Assembly (NCBI GenBank): GCA_965237765.1
Contig: OZ250157.1
Coordinates: forward strand, 1,736,001 to 1,800,000
Direction: 5' to 3'
Source: WTGJ01 sp965237765
GTDB taxonomy: Bacteria; Chloroflexota; Anaerolineae; Aggregatilineales; Phototrophicaceae
Length of the DNA stretch: 64,000 bases
The translations under genes and the position numbers were made by a program. The stretch's first letter is position 1; every line of letters begins with the position of its first letter. The notes below the pieces were generated by a model that did no database searches, was not told the origin of the DNA, and saw only the letters and a list, made by a program, of their open reading frames with translations. Below, one piece after another: positions 39,442-47,618 of the stretch.

Positions 39442-41805
39442 TTAACCTCCGTTGCTGGATTGAATCGCCTGCCAGACGCGGCTGGCGGAGAGCGGCATGT
39501 CGATTTGTTCGACGCCGAGTGGGGCGAGGGCATCAATGACGGCATTATACACAGTGGGCGTGCTGGCGATGGTGCCCGTTTCGCCGACGCCTTTGACTCC
39601 GACCGGGTGGTGCGGCGAAGGCGTCACCGTATGCCCCAGCTCGAGCATCGGGAACATATCGGCGCGCGGCATCGCGTAATCCAGCAGCGAGCCAGTCAGC
39701 AGCTGCCCCTGCGCGTCGTAGATGCAGCCTTCGCAGAGCGCCTGTCCGACGCCCTGGACGATGCCGCCGTGGATCTGCCCGGCGACGATGGTCGGGTTGA
39801 TTTGCGGGCCGCAGTCATCCACGGCCACGTAACGCTGCAGCTCGACCGCGCCGCTCTCGATATCCACTTCCACGATGGCGATATGCGTGCCGAAGGGATA
39901 GACGAAATTCGGCGGGTCATAGAATTGCGATTCCTCGAAGCCGGGGTCCATGCCCTCTGGCAGGTCCCAGGCCAGCGTCGTCATCAGCGTGACATCCTGG
40001 ATGGTCTTGACGTTATCCGGCGCGCCGCGGACGAAGAACTTGCCGTCTTCGTATTCGATATCCTCGGCGGAAGCTTCGAGCAGGTGGGCGGCCATGAGGC
40101 GCCCTTTTTCCCGCAATTTGCGCGCCGCTAAGACGAGGGCCGCGCCGGTTACGGGCGTGGTGCGGCTGCCATATGTGCCGAAGCCCATCGGCGTTCGGTT
40201 CGTATCGCCGCTCACGATTTCGATATCTTCGACCGGAAAGCCGAGCTCACTGGTGATCAGCTGGGCGAAGGTGGTTTCCTCACCCTGGCCGTGCGGCGAG
40301 GTGCCGATGAGCGCCTGCACCTTGCCCGAGGGCGAAACGCGGATGATGGCGCTTTCCCAGAGTCCGCCCTGGAAGCCGACGGCGCCGGCAACCTGGCTCG
40401 GCCCGAGGCCGCAGAGTTCGCTATAGGTCGTAACGCCGATGCCCAGGAAACGGCCATCGCGGCGCGCTTCGGCTTGCTGGCGGCGGAAGTCGTCATAGTC
40501 GATCATCGCCAATGCCTTGTCCAGCGCCGCCTCGTAATTGCCGCTGTCATACGTGAGGCCGATGGCCACATCGTGCCCATCCATAAATGGCGGAATGAGG
40601 TTGATGCGCCGCAACTCGACGGGGTCCATCTGCAGCGCCTGCGCGGCCTTATTCATCAACCGCTCGATGAGAAAAGTCGCTTCGGGGCGGCCGGCGCCGC
40701 GGTAGGCGTCTACCGGCGTGGTGTTGGTGAAAACGCCGATCGATTCGCAATAAATCTGCGGGAAGGTGTAGGCGCCGCTGTACATCAGGCCGTGCAGGAT
40801 GGTGGGGATGCCCGGCCCGGCGGTGCTCAGGTAAGCGCCGAGGCCCGCATAGACCGTGCCGCGGATGCCCGCCACCTGACCGTCGTTCATCACCGCCAGC
40901 TCGACGTGTTCGATATGGTCACGCCCGTGGATGGTGGCGATGTAATTCTCGGAGCGCGTCTCCGTCCATTTCACCGGCCGGCCGGTCTGCATCGCAGCCC
41001 AGGCAGCGAGCGCTTCGTCGGCGTAGACGGGGATCTTGGAGCCGAAGCCGCCGCCCACTTCCGGCGCGATAACGCGGACTTTATGCTCCGCCACACCCGT
41101 CATACCGCTGATGAGCAAGCGGTGGATGTGCGGGTTCTGCGTCGTGCACCAGAGCGTCAGCTCTCCGGTGGCGCCGTTCCATTGCGCCAGGGCCGAGCGC
41201 GGCTCCATTGCTGTCGGTTGCAGGCGCTGCTGGACGATGCGCTCGCTGACGACGATATCGGCCGCGTCAAACGCGGCGTCCACGGATTCTTTATCGCCAT
41301 TGGGGATCCAGGTGAAAGCGACGTTGTTGGCGACGCCGTCATGCAGCTGCGGCGCGCCATCAGCGGTGGCTTCTTCGGGGTTGACGACGGCAGGCAGCTC
41401 TTCGTAATCCACCCGCACCATTTCGGCGGCGTCTTGCGCCTGGGCGCGGTCTTCGGCGAGCACGATCGCCACGCCGTCACCCACGTAACGCACTTTGTCT
41501 GCAGCGAGCGCGGGGTGCTCGGGCGTTTGCAGGTTCGAACCCGGGATGAGCCAGGCGCAGGGAACGGCGCCTACCGTGCAATTCTCTCCGGTGAATACAG
41601 CGACGACACCCGGCGCGCCCTCCGCTGCGCTGGTATCGATGCCCCGGATATGGGCGTGCGCGACGGGGCTGCGAACGACGGCCATGTGCAGCGTGCCCGG
41701 CAGCTTGATGTCATCGGTGTAACGCGCGTTGCCGGTGATCAGACGCGGGTCTTCGCGCCGGCGGATGCCAGAGCCGAAGATGCGAGTCGTGGGAGAGGCG
41801 GTCAT
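39442..41805 (-). CDS. coxL: Large molybdopterin subunit of a form II CoxL-type enzyme
   Basis: 787 residues, GGAGGAGACTG before the ATG, which overlaps the coxS stop. Xanthine-dehydrogenase/CoxL fold: VAVFTGEN near the N-terminus, VIAPEVGGGFGSKIPVYADE, and the active-site loop TTPVDAYRGAGRPEATF. The AYRGAGR sequence marks form II; form I CO dehydrogenases have AYxCSFR, whose Cys binds Cu. Near the C-terminus GVKGVGETGTIASTPTVYNA carries the catalytic Glu (VGE). So the substrate is probably not CO at high affinity but another aldehyde/heterocycle or low-affinity CO. Confidence 0.93.
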   Translation of the reverse strand: MTASPTTRIFGSGIRRREDPRLITGNARYTDDIKLPGTLHMAVVRSPVAHAHIRGIDTSAAEGAPGVVAVFTGENCTVGAVPCAWLIPGSNLQTPEHPALAADKVRYVGDGVAIVLAEDRAQAQDAAEMVRVDYEELPAVVNPEEATADGAPQLHDGVANNVAFTWIPNGDKESVDAAFDAADIVVSERIVQQRLQPTAMEPRSALAQWNGATGELTLWCTTQNPHIHRLLISGMTGVAEHKVRVIAPEVGGGFGSKIPVYADEALAAWAAMQTGRPVKWTETRSENYIATIHGRDHIEHVELAVMNDGQVAGIRGTVYAGLGAYLSTAGPGIPTILHGLMYSGAYTFPQIYCESIGVFTNTTPVDAYRGAGRPEATFLIERLMNKAAQALQMDPVELRRINLIPPFMDGHDVAIGLTYDSGNYEAALDKALAMIDYDDFRRQQAEARRDGRFLGIGVTTYSELCGLGPSQVAGAVGFQGGLWESAIIRVSPSGKVQALIGTSPHGQGEETTFAQLITSELGFPVEDIEIVSGDTNRTPMGFGTYGSRTTPVTGAALVLAARKLREKGRLMAAHLLEASAEDIEYEDGKFFVRGAPDNVKTIQDVTLMTTLAWDLPEGMDPGFEESQFYDPPNFVYPFGTHIAIVEVDIESGAVELQRYVAVDDCGPQINPTIVAGQIHGGIVQGVGQALCEGCIYDAQGQLLTGSLLDYAMPRADMFPMLELGHTVTPSPHHPVGVKGVGETGTIASTPTVYNAVIDALAPLGVEQIDMPLSASRVWQAIQSSNGG

Positions 41806-42266
41806 CAGTCTCCTCCGCTGGCCGCTGCCTGAACCGCCTTGACGATATTCTGGTAGCCGGTGCAGCGGCAGATATTGCCTTCGAGGTTGTGGCGGATTTC
41901 TGCTTCGCTGGGGTTGGGGTGGTCGTTAAGGAAGGCGGTAGAGGCCATGATCATGCCTGGCGTGCAGAAGCCGCATTGCAGGCCGTGATTCTCCCAGAAG
42001 CTCTCCTGCATCGGGTGCAGCTCGCCATTAGAGGCCAGGCCTTCGATGGTGGTGACCTCCATGCCATCCGCCTGTACGGCCAGCATGGTGCACGATTTGA
42101 GCGCGACGCCACCCAGGTGCACGGTGCAGGAACCGCACTGGCTGGTATCACAGCCGACTTTGGTGCCCGTCAAATCCAGCGCCTCGCGCAGGAAGTGCAC
42201 CAACAACAGGCGCGGCTCCACATCCCGCTCGTAGGTCTGGCCGTTGACGGTGATGGATACTTGCAT
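41805..42266 (-). CDS. coxS: Small [2Fe-2S] subunit (CoxS)
   Basis: 153 residues from ATG 42266, with AAAGGAGG 8 nt before; the upstream reading frame to 42308 is not needed. First cluster: VGCDTSQCGSCTVHLGGVALKSC (four Cys); second: LQCGFCTPGM and NICRCTGYQ (CxxC and CxC). The order and spacing are those of molybdenum hydroxylase small subunits. Between coxG and coxL. Confidence 0.96.
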   Translation of the reverse strand: MQVSITVNGQTYERDVEPRLLLVHFLREALDLTGTKVGCDTSQCGSCTVHLGGVALKSCTMLAVQADGMEVTTIEGLASNGELHPMQESFWENHGLQCGFCTPGMIMASTAFLNDHPNPSEAEIRHNLEGNICRCTGYQNIVKAVQAAASGGD

Positions 42267-42304
42267 AGTCACTTCCTCCTTTGCGTTTTTCCCGGATGAT
42301 GGAA

Positions 42305-42769
42305 TCAATTGCGGTTGGCGATTTCTTCCCCCAGGGCGGCGAAGAAGCGCTTACTCATCATATTAGCCGTCGCTTTGATGAGGCGCTGCCCAACGCGCGC
42401 GAGCAGACCGCTGACCTGCGCTTCCGCCTGCCATTCGAGGCGCGTGCCGGCAGGCTGGGAACCTGGCGCCGTTTCGCTCAATATGACGCCGACGTCGCCC
42501 TGAATGCGGCTGTTTTGCCCTTCGCCATGGACCGACATGCGGTAGCTGGTGGGTGGTTGCAATTCGCTCAGGCGCAATTCGCCGGCGTAAGTGCCGCCGA
42601 TGGCCGCCACCTGCAACTTGGCGCGGGCGCGAAAGGCGTTTTCTTCGCCGGCGATGGGTTCGAGCGTTTCGACGCCGGGCAGGGCGCGCGCGATCGCATC
42701 GGGGTCATGCAAGACCTCCCAGACGACGCTTGGTGTGGCCTCAAATTCGTGCTGCCCGTTGAGCTGCAT
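42305..42769 (-). CDS. coxG: CoxG-type SRPBCC protein
   Basis: 154 residues from ATG 42769, which follows AAGGGG; an earlier in-frame start at 42910 gives unrelated residues. CoxG fold: MQLNGQHEFEATPSVVWEVLHDPDAIARALPGVETLEPIAG, then FRARAKLQVAAIGGTYAGEL and NMMSKRFFAALGEEI. CoxG anchors CO dehydrogenase to the membrane in Oligotropha (known of the family). First gene of the cox unit here. Confidence 0.92.
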   Translation of the reverse strand: MQLNGQHEFEATPSVVWEVLHDPDAIARALPGVETLEPIAGEENAFRARAKLQVAAIGGTYAGELRLSELQPPTSYRMSVHGEGQNSRIQGDVGVILSETAPGSQPAGTRLEWQAEAQVSGLLARVGQRLIKATANMMSKRFFAALGEEIANRN

Positions 42770-42794
42770 CGCCGCCCCTTCTTGACCTAGGGGC

Positions 42795-42800
42795 AGTATA
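42795..42800 (-). promoter_or_regulatory. -10 box (TATACT) of the cox operon
   Basis: Minus-strand TATACT about 25 nt before the coxG ATG, with TTTGCG at the -35 distance (17 nt). The divergent methyltransferase has a TAGAAT at 42925-42930. Confidence 0.45.
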
Positions 42801-42924
42801 ACGATGAATTCGCGTTGCGCAAAAATTCCCCCCGCGCTGAAGACCGCCCCAACCATCCCCCGCTGCCGATCGCCCCGGTGTTTGACTTTCTGCCTCCCCG
42901 CCCCTCCCACCGAGGGCAGGATGC

Positions 42925-42930
42925 TAGAAT
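42925..42930 (+). promoter_or_regulatory. -10 box (TAGAAT) of the methyltransferase gene
   Basis: TAGAAT 35 nt before ATG 42966; the leader contains GGGGAG 7 nt before the start codon. No good -35 hexamer. Confidence 0.4.
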
Positions 42931-42965
42931 AGGATCACCGAGGCAAACCGCGGGGAGCGAAAGCC

Positions 42966-44387
42966 ATGACCGCCATCTTACGGCCGCGAAGTGACGGCAC
43001 GCGCAACTGGCGCAACCGAACCATCTGGACGGGCGATAACCTCTCCGTCATGCGCGGCATGAACTCCGACAGCGTGGATTTGATCTACCTCGACCCGCCC
43101 TTCAACTCCAACCGCAATTACTCCGCCCCCATCGGCAGCGAGGCCGCCGGCGCCGCCTTCAAAGATACCTGGACCCTGGACGATGTCGATCTGGCCGAAC
43201 ACGGCGAAATCGCCGACCGCAACCCCGCTCTCTACAAGGTGATCGACGCCGCCGGCGACGCCCACGGCAAGGGCATGAAATCCTACCTGATCATGATGGG
43301 GACGCGCTTGCTGGAGATGCGCCGCCTCCTCAAAAACACCGGCAGCATCTACCTCCATTGCGACCCCACGGCGGGACACTATCTCAAATTAGTGATGGAT
43401 TCGACTTTCGGGAGCGAATATTTGGTTAATGAGATCGTGTGGATGCGGACATCAGCTAAAGGTTTGGCCAGTAGAAGATTACCAAACAATCATGATCTAC
43501 TCTATCATTATTCCATATCAAGTCAGATGACTTGGAATAAAGATAAAGTGTTCATCCCATATGATTTGGAGAATTTAGACAAGAAAACACTTCAACAATA
43601 TAAGCACATTGATAGTGATGGACGGAGATATTCGCTGGATAACCTGGCGAATCCTAATCGCAATCGTCCCAATCTGACCTACGAATTTCTTGGAATTACA
43701 AGAGTTTGGCGTTGGACTAAGAAACGAATGCAGCAGGCCTTAGAAAATGGAGAAATAATCCAAGCTGGCCCAGGTAAAGTTCCACGATTCAAGAGATACC
43801 TCGATGAGCAAAGAGGAATACCTCTTAGCGATGTGTGGATAGACATACCTCCGATATCTTCACAGGCCAAAGAGCGTGTTGGCTACCCCACCCAGAAACC
43901 GCTCTCCCTCCTCAAACGCATCATCGCCGCTTCCTCCAACCCCGATGATGTGGTCCTCGATCCCTTCTGTGGTTGCGCCACCGCCTGCATCGCCGCCGAG
44001 CAACTGGATCGCCAATGGGTCGGCATCGACCTCTCGCCCCTCGCCGCCACCCTCGTCCTGCGCCGCGCTGCAAACGAAATCGGCTCGCTCTTCAAAGTCG
44101 ACCACCGCACCGACATCCCGCGCCGCACCGACATCCCGCGCCGCACCGACCAGGGCCCACTGCCGAACTACCGCACCCACAAGCACACCCTCTACGGCTT
44201 GCAAGAAGGCGTATGCGCCGGTTGCCAGGTCCACTTCCCCTTCCGCAACCTGACCGTCGACCACAAAACCTCGCGTTCCCGCGGCGGCGGCGACCATTTC
44301 GATAACCTCCAGCTCCTCTGCGGCGCCTGCAATTCCGCCAAAGGCGACGGCACGATGGCCGAGCTGCACGCGAAGCTGAACATGTAG
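42966..44387 (+). CDS. DNA methyltransferase (beta class) fused to an HNH nuclease domain
   Basis: 473 residues. Catalytic motif IV, DLIYLDPPFNSNRNY (about residues 39-53), comes before motif I, DDVVLDPFCGCATACIAAEQL (about 329-349): the IV-then-I order of beta-class amino-methyltransferases (N4-cytosine or N6-adenine). C-terminal HNH: GVCAGCQVHFPFRNLTVDHKTSRSRGGGDHFDNLQLLCGACNSAKGDG with both CxxC pairs and the DH. Codons about 145-300 (43400-43860) are AT-rich unlike both ends. Residues 3-12 (ILRPRSDGTR) come from a 30-bp element, and residues 381-392 are a doubled DIPRRT. No separate restriction gene is adjacent. Confidence 0.9.
   Translation: MTAILRPRSDGTRNWRNRTIWTGDNLSVMRGMNSDSVDLIYLDPPFNSNRNYSAPIGSEAAGAAFKDTWTLDDVDLAEHGEIADRNPALYKVIDAAGDAHGKGMKSYLIMMGTRLLEMRRLLKNTGSIYLHCDPTAGHYLKLVMDSTFGSEYLVNEIVWMRTSAKGLASRRLPNNHDLLYHYSISSQMTWNKDKVFIPYDLENLDKKTLQQYKHIDSDGRRYSLDNLANPNRNRPNLTYEFLGITRVWRWTKKRMQQALENGEIIQAGPGKVPRFKRYLDEQRGIPLSDVWIDIPPISSQAKERVGYPTQKPLSLLKRIIAASSNPDDVVLDPFCGCATACIAAEQLDRQWVGIDLSPLAATLVLRRAANEIGSLFKVDHRTDIPRRTDIPRRTDQGPLPNYRTHKHTLYGLQEGVCAGCQVHFPFRNLTVDHKTSRSRGGGDHFDNLQLLCGACNSAKGDGTMAELHAKLNM
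42973..43002 (-). repeat. 30-bp element in the first codons of the methyltransferase
   Basis: Reverse complement of the consensus, ending GTGACGGCACGC; host frame kept, antisense orientation. Confidence 0.9.
44106..44141 (+). repeat. Tandem 18-bp repeat inside the methyltransferase gene
   Basis: Two exact copies of CGCACCGACATCCCGCGC, then the start of a third. Encodes the repeated DIPRRT between the methyltransferase and HNH domains, probably a linker grown by slippage. Confidence 0.9.
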
Positions 44388-44465
44388 TCACCCTTTCTCA
44401 CGTCCTCACCAGCGCACCCTCCCATTTTGAATATGCTTAGGGATATACCGAAACCGTGAGGGTCG

Positions 44466-47400
44466 ATGCCGAACCAGGATTGGGACGCGGATTACGAAGA
44501 ATTGGAGCGCGAGCCCTTCGAAGACGATTGGTCTTTAGCGGATGACGCCGGCGGCGCTGACGAAGAACCCGCGGCAGCAAGTGCGCCCGTCGTCCCTTTG
44601 GAAGCGCGTGCCGGCACTATGCGGCCGCAAGAAGCGCGTGCCGGCACTATGCGGCGCGAGCTGGCACTCCGCAGCCGTAAGAAGCCGCAAGAAGCGCGTG
44701 CCGCGCCCGGAGACGAAGACGCCACCCAAACCCCCGCAATTCATCCCGACCCGCGCCGCAACTCGCCCGCCTCACTCGCGCCCGTAGCGCCCGCAACCCG
44801 CCCCGAACCTCGCCGCAGCGCGCCCGCCTCACTCGCGCCCGTAGCGCCCACCACCCGCCCCGAGCCCCGCCGTGTCGCGCCAGCTTCACGCGCGCTCCCC
44901 AATCCACCCCCGCCGCCAAGCGAAACCCCCGTCGCCAACACCGCGGAGAGCAAAACACCCCGCCGCCGCCTACCCCGTTTGAAGCGGCCCCATTTCCCCC
45001 GTCCCCGTTTGCCACGCCCCTCTTTGCCGCGCTTCTCCCTCTTTCGCCGGCGCGCCGCCCCGGCAGAGAAAGCCGCCACCCCGGCCGCCGCTAAGAACAC
45101 ACCATCCGCCAACGGCCGCGCACGCTCCAGCCGCGCGGCCCCGCCCGCTCCTTCGCTCTTCTTCCGCGCGTTGGCCGCCATCCCGGGCCTCGGCCAGCGC
45201 GAGCGCTCCACCGGACGCCGTCGCCGCAGCGAACGCCGCCCGCGCATCATCGCTGAAGGCCTGAGCCTGGATGACAAGCTGGATATCCTCGGCGTGCTGC
45301 TCGTGATCGCCTCCGTCGTCCTGTCGCTGAGCGCCTTATCGGCCAACCCCGGCGCGCTCATCGCCCCCATCAACGACTTCCTCGGTCGCCTGCTCGGGCA
45401 GGGCGCTTTAGCCGCCCCCATCACTATGTTTGCGCTCGGCGTCTGGCTCATCATGCGCTATTTCGGCAAAGAAGCGCCGTTGATGGATTTGCGGCGCGGC
45501 GCCGGCGCCCTCCTACTCTATTGTTCTCTACTCGTGATCTTGCAATTCTTCGAGACTTTCACCTCGGCCTATGCCAATGTTGATTTGGCCGAACCCTCTA
45601 CCTTGCGGATTCCGCTTGAGCTGACCTGGACCTTGAAGCGGGCCGGCGGCTGGCTGGGCGCGCAGCTATACCTGCTGCTGTTGACCACGGTCGGCGAGCT
45701 GGGCGCGCTCTTCGTGGTGGTGGGGGCGATCCTGCTCGGCACCCGTTTCGCCAGCGAGGTGAGCACCTACGAAATGGCGCGCTGGAGCATGGGCGCCTGG
45801 CGGCGCGGGGCGGAACGACGGGCCGCCAGGCGCGCGGAAAGGCAAACTGCCCGTGCCGAGCGCGCCGCCCAAATCGAAGCGATCGAAGCGGCGCAAGCCG
45901 CCCGCCGCGAACGGGAATCGGCCTTGCTGGAATTGCCTCCGCCGCCGGCCAATAACGCTCCAGTAGCGCCCAAACCGCTGCCGGTCCTCGCCGCGCCCCC
46001 AATCACAACCGACCATTCCCTTCCAGCCTCCACACCCACGCCCGCGCCCATGCCTGCGCCGACCCGCAGCACCGCCGCTTCCACATCTCCCTGGCAGCTG
46101 CCCGATTACGCCGACATGCTCAGCGGTGGCGGCGAGCAGCGCCTCGAGCGAGAAGTCTTGCGGGAACGTGCGCAGATCATCGAAGACACCTTGCGCAGCT
46201 TCGGCGCGCCCGGCCGCGTCGTCGCCATCAACAGCGGCCCGGTCATCACCCAATTCGGCGTCGAGCCTTTGCATTGGGAGCAGCGTTCCGGCAAACAGAG
46301 CCGCGTGAAAGTCGGCGCCATCGCCCAGTTGGAAAAAGATATCCAGTTGGCTCTCGGCGCGCGCACGATCCGCGTCGAGGCGCCTGTGCCGGGCAAGGGT
46401 TACGTGGGCATCGAGGTGCCGAATAAGACGGCGGCCCTCGTCAGCCTGCGCGATGTGATGGCTACCGATGCCTTCCGTCGCCTGCATTCGCCGCTGGCCA
46501 TCGCCCTCGGCCAGCGCGTCGATGGCAGCCCCGTCGCCGCGGATCTCATCCGCATGCCGCATTTGCTCATCGCTGGCACCACCGGCTCTGGCAAATCAGT
46601 CTGCGTGAACGCCATCATCAACAGCATCCTGCTGCACAACGCGCCGCAGCAGGTGCGCTTCCTCATGATCGATCCGAAGCGCGTCGAGCTCGCCAACTAC
46701 AACGGCCTGCCGCACCTCATCTCGCCAGTGGTCGTCGAGATGGAGCGCATAGTGGCGATGCTGAAATGGGTTACCGCAGAGATGGACCAGCGCTACCAGC
46801 GTTTCAGCCAGAGCGGCGCTCGCAACATCATCGATTACAACGAGCAGCTGCCCGCCGGCAGCGACCCGTTGCCCTATATCGTGGTGGTGATCGACGAGCT
46901 GGCCGATTTGATGATGACGGCGCCGGATATCACCGAACGCCTCATTACCCGCATCGCTGCCCTGGCCCGCGCGACCGGTATCCACCTCGTCATCGCCACG
47001 CAGCGGCCTTCCGTCGATGTGGTCACCGGCTTGATCAAAGCGAATTTCCCCGCGCGCATCGCCTTCGCCGTCGCCGGTGGCGTCGATTCCCGCGTAATTC
47101 TCGACCAGCCAGGCGCGGAACGCTTGCTCGGCCGCGGCGATATGCTCTTCCAGAGCGGTGAAGCGCCCGTGCCCTTGCGCATGCAGGGCGTCTTCGTTTC
47201 CGATAGCGAAATCGAGAATATCCTATCATTCTGGCGCGCCCAGGGCCGCACGCCGCTGGCGCCCTCTACTAACCCGCTGCCCATCCGCACGGCGCAGAAA
47301 GCCATCTGGTCGGAGGCGGAGAATGGCGAGGAGCAGACGTACGCGCAGGCGGTGGCCCTCGTTCGGCGGCTGAAGAAAGCGTCGGTCTCGCTCCTGCAGC

Positions 47401-47531
47401 GCCGCATGCGCATCGGTTACAACCGCGCCGCGCGCCTGATCGACCGCATGGAGGCCGAAGGCATCGTCGGCCCGCCGACGGAAGGGAGCAAGCCGCGCGC
47501 CGTGCTCGCCCTGCCAGAAGAACTGGCTTGA
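44466..47531 (+). CDS. ftsK: FtsK/SpoIIIE DNA translocase
   Basis: 1021 residues. The first 270 are low complexity: acidic start, 30-bp-element peptides EARAGTMRPQ at residues about 45-78, two 19-residue Pro repeats, then very basic RLPRLKRPHFPRPRLPR. Residues about 270-435 have four membrane segments. A charged Ala/Arg coiled linker (about 440-520) leads to the motor: alpha/beta with LLIAGTTGSGKSVCVNAIINSILL (Walker A), LPYIVVVIDELADLMM (Walker B). Gamma wHTH at the end (KASVSLLQRRMRIGYNRAARLIDRMEAEGIVG) binds the KOPS/SRS sites. Pumps chromosomal DNA at division. Confidence 0.95.
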   Translation: MPNQDWDADYEELEREPFEDDWSLADDAGGADEEPAAASAPVVPLEARAGTMRPQEARAGTMRRELALRSRKKPQEARAAPGDEDATQTPAIHPDPRRNSPASLAPVAPATRPEPRRSAPASLAPVAPTTRPEPRRVAPASRALPNPPPPPSETPVANTAESKTPRRRLPRLKRPHFPRPRLPRPSLPRFSLFRRRAAPAEKAATPAAAKNTPSANGRARSSRAAPPAPSLFFRALAAIPGLGQRERSTGRRRRSERRPRIIAEGLSLDDKLDILGVLLVIASVVLSLSALSANPGALIAPINDFLGRLLGQGALAAPITMFALGVWLIMRYFGKEAPLMDLRRGAGALLLYCSLLVILQFFETFTSAYANVDLAEPSTLRIPLELTWTLKRAGGWLGAQLYLLLLTTVGELGALFVVVGAILLGTRFASEVSTYEMARWSMGAWRRGAERRAARRAERQTARAERAAQIEAIEAAQAARRERESALLELPPPPANNAPVAPKPLPVLAAPPITTDHSLPASTPTPAPMPAPTRSTAASTSPWQLPDYADMLSGGGEQRLEREVLRERAQIIEDTLRSFGAPGRVVAINSGPVITQFGVEPLHWEQRSGKQSRVKVGAIAQLEKDIQLALGARTIRVEAPVPGKGYVGIEVPNKTAALVSLRDVMATDAFRRLHSPLAIALGQRVDGSPVAADLIRMPHLLIAGTTGSGKSVCVNAIINSILLHNAPQQVRFLMIDPKRVELANYNGLPHLISPVVVEMERIVAMLKWVTAEMDQRYQRFSQSGARNIIDYNEQLPAGSDPLPYIVVVIDELADLMMTAPDITERLITRIAALARATGIHLVIATQRPSVDVVTGLIKANFPARIAFAVAGGVDSRVILDQPGAERLLGRGDMLFQSGEAPVPLRMQGVFVSDSEIENILSFWRAQGRTPLAPSTNPLPIRTAQKAIWSEAENGEEQTYAQAVALVRRLKKASVSLLQRRMRIGYNRAARLIDRMEAEGIVGPPTEGSKPRAVLALPEELA
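44606..44700 (+). repeat. Cluster of 30-bp elements in the ftsK N-terminal coding region
   Basis: One intact unit 44606-44635, a second that is broken and rearranged (44636-44665), then part copies (CTGGCACTCCGCAGCCGTAA and CGCAAGAAGC) up to 44700. All in frame. Confidence 0.9.
44766..44879 (+). repeat. 57-bp tandem repeat in ftsK
   Basis: Two copies (44766-44822, 44823-44879), nearly identical, encoding PASLAPVAPATRPEPRRSA and PASLAPVAPTTRPEPRRVA in the disordered linker. Confidence 0.9.
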
Positions 47532-47606
47532 AGACGACCGGCCAATCTCCCCAGAAACGAAAGGGCGGCGAGGCAAAGCCAACGCCCGACCATCCCCGAA
47601 GCGCGC

Positions 47607-47612
47607 TAAGAT
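47607..47612 (+). promoter_or_regulatory. -10 box (TAAGAT) of a leaderless promoter
   Basis: TAAGAT, 6 nt, then ATG 47619 of the oxidase gene. No ribosome site before the ATG. Confidence 0.45.
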
Positions 47613-47618
47613 AGCGGC

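Noticed and set aside
39442..41805. True high-affinity CO dehydrogenase (form I)
   Set aside because: The active-site loop is AYRGAGR, not AYxCSFR, so the Cu-binding Cys is absent.
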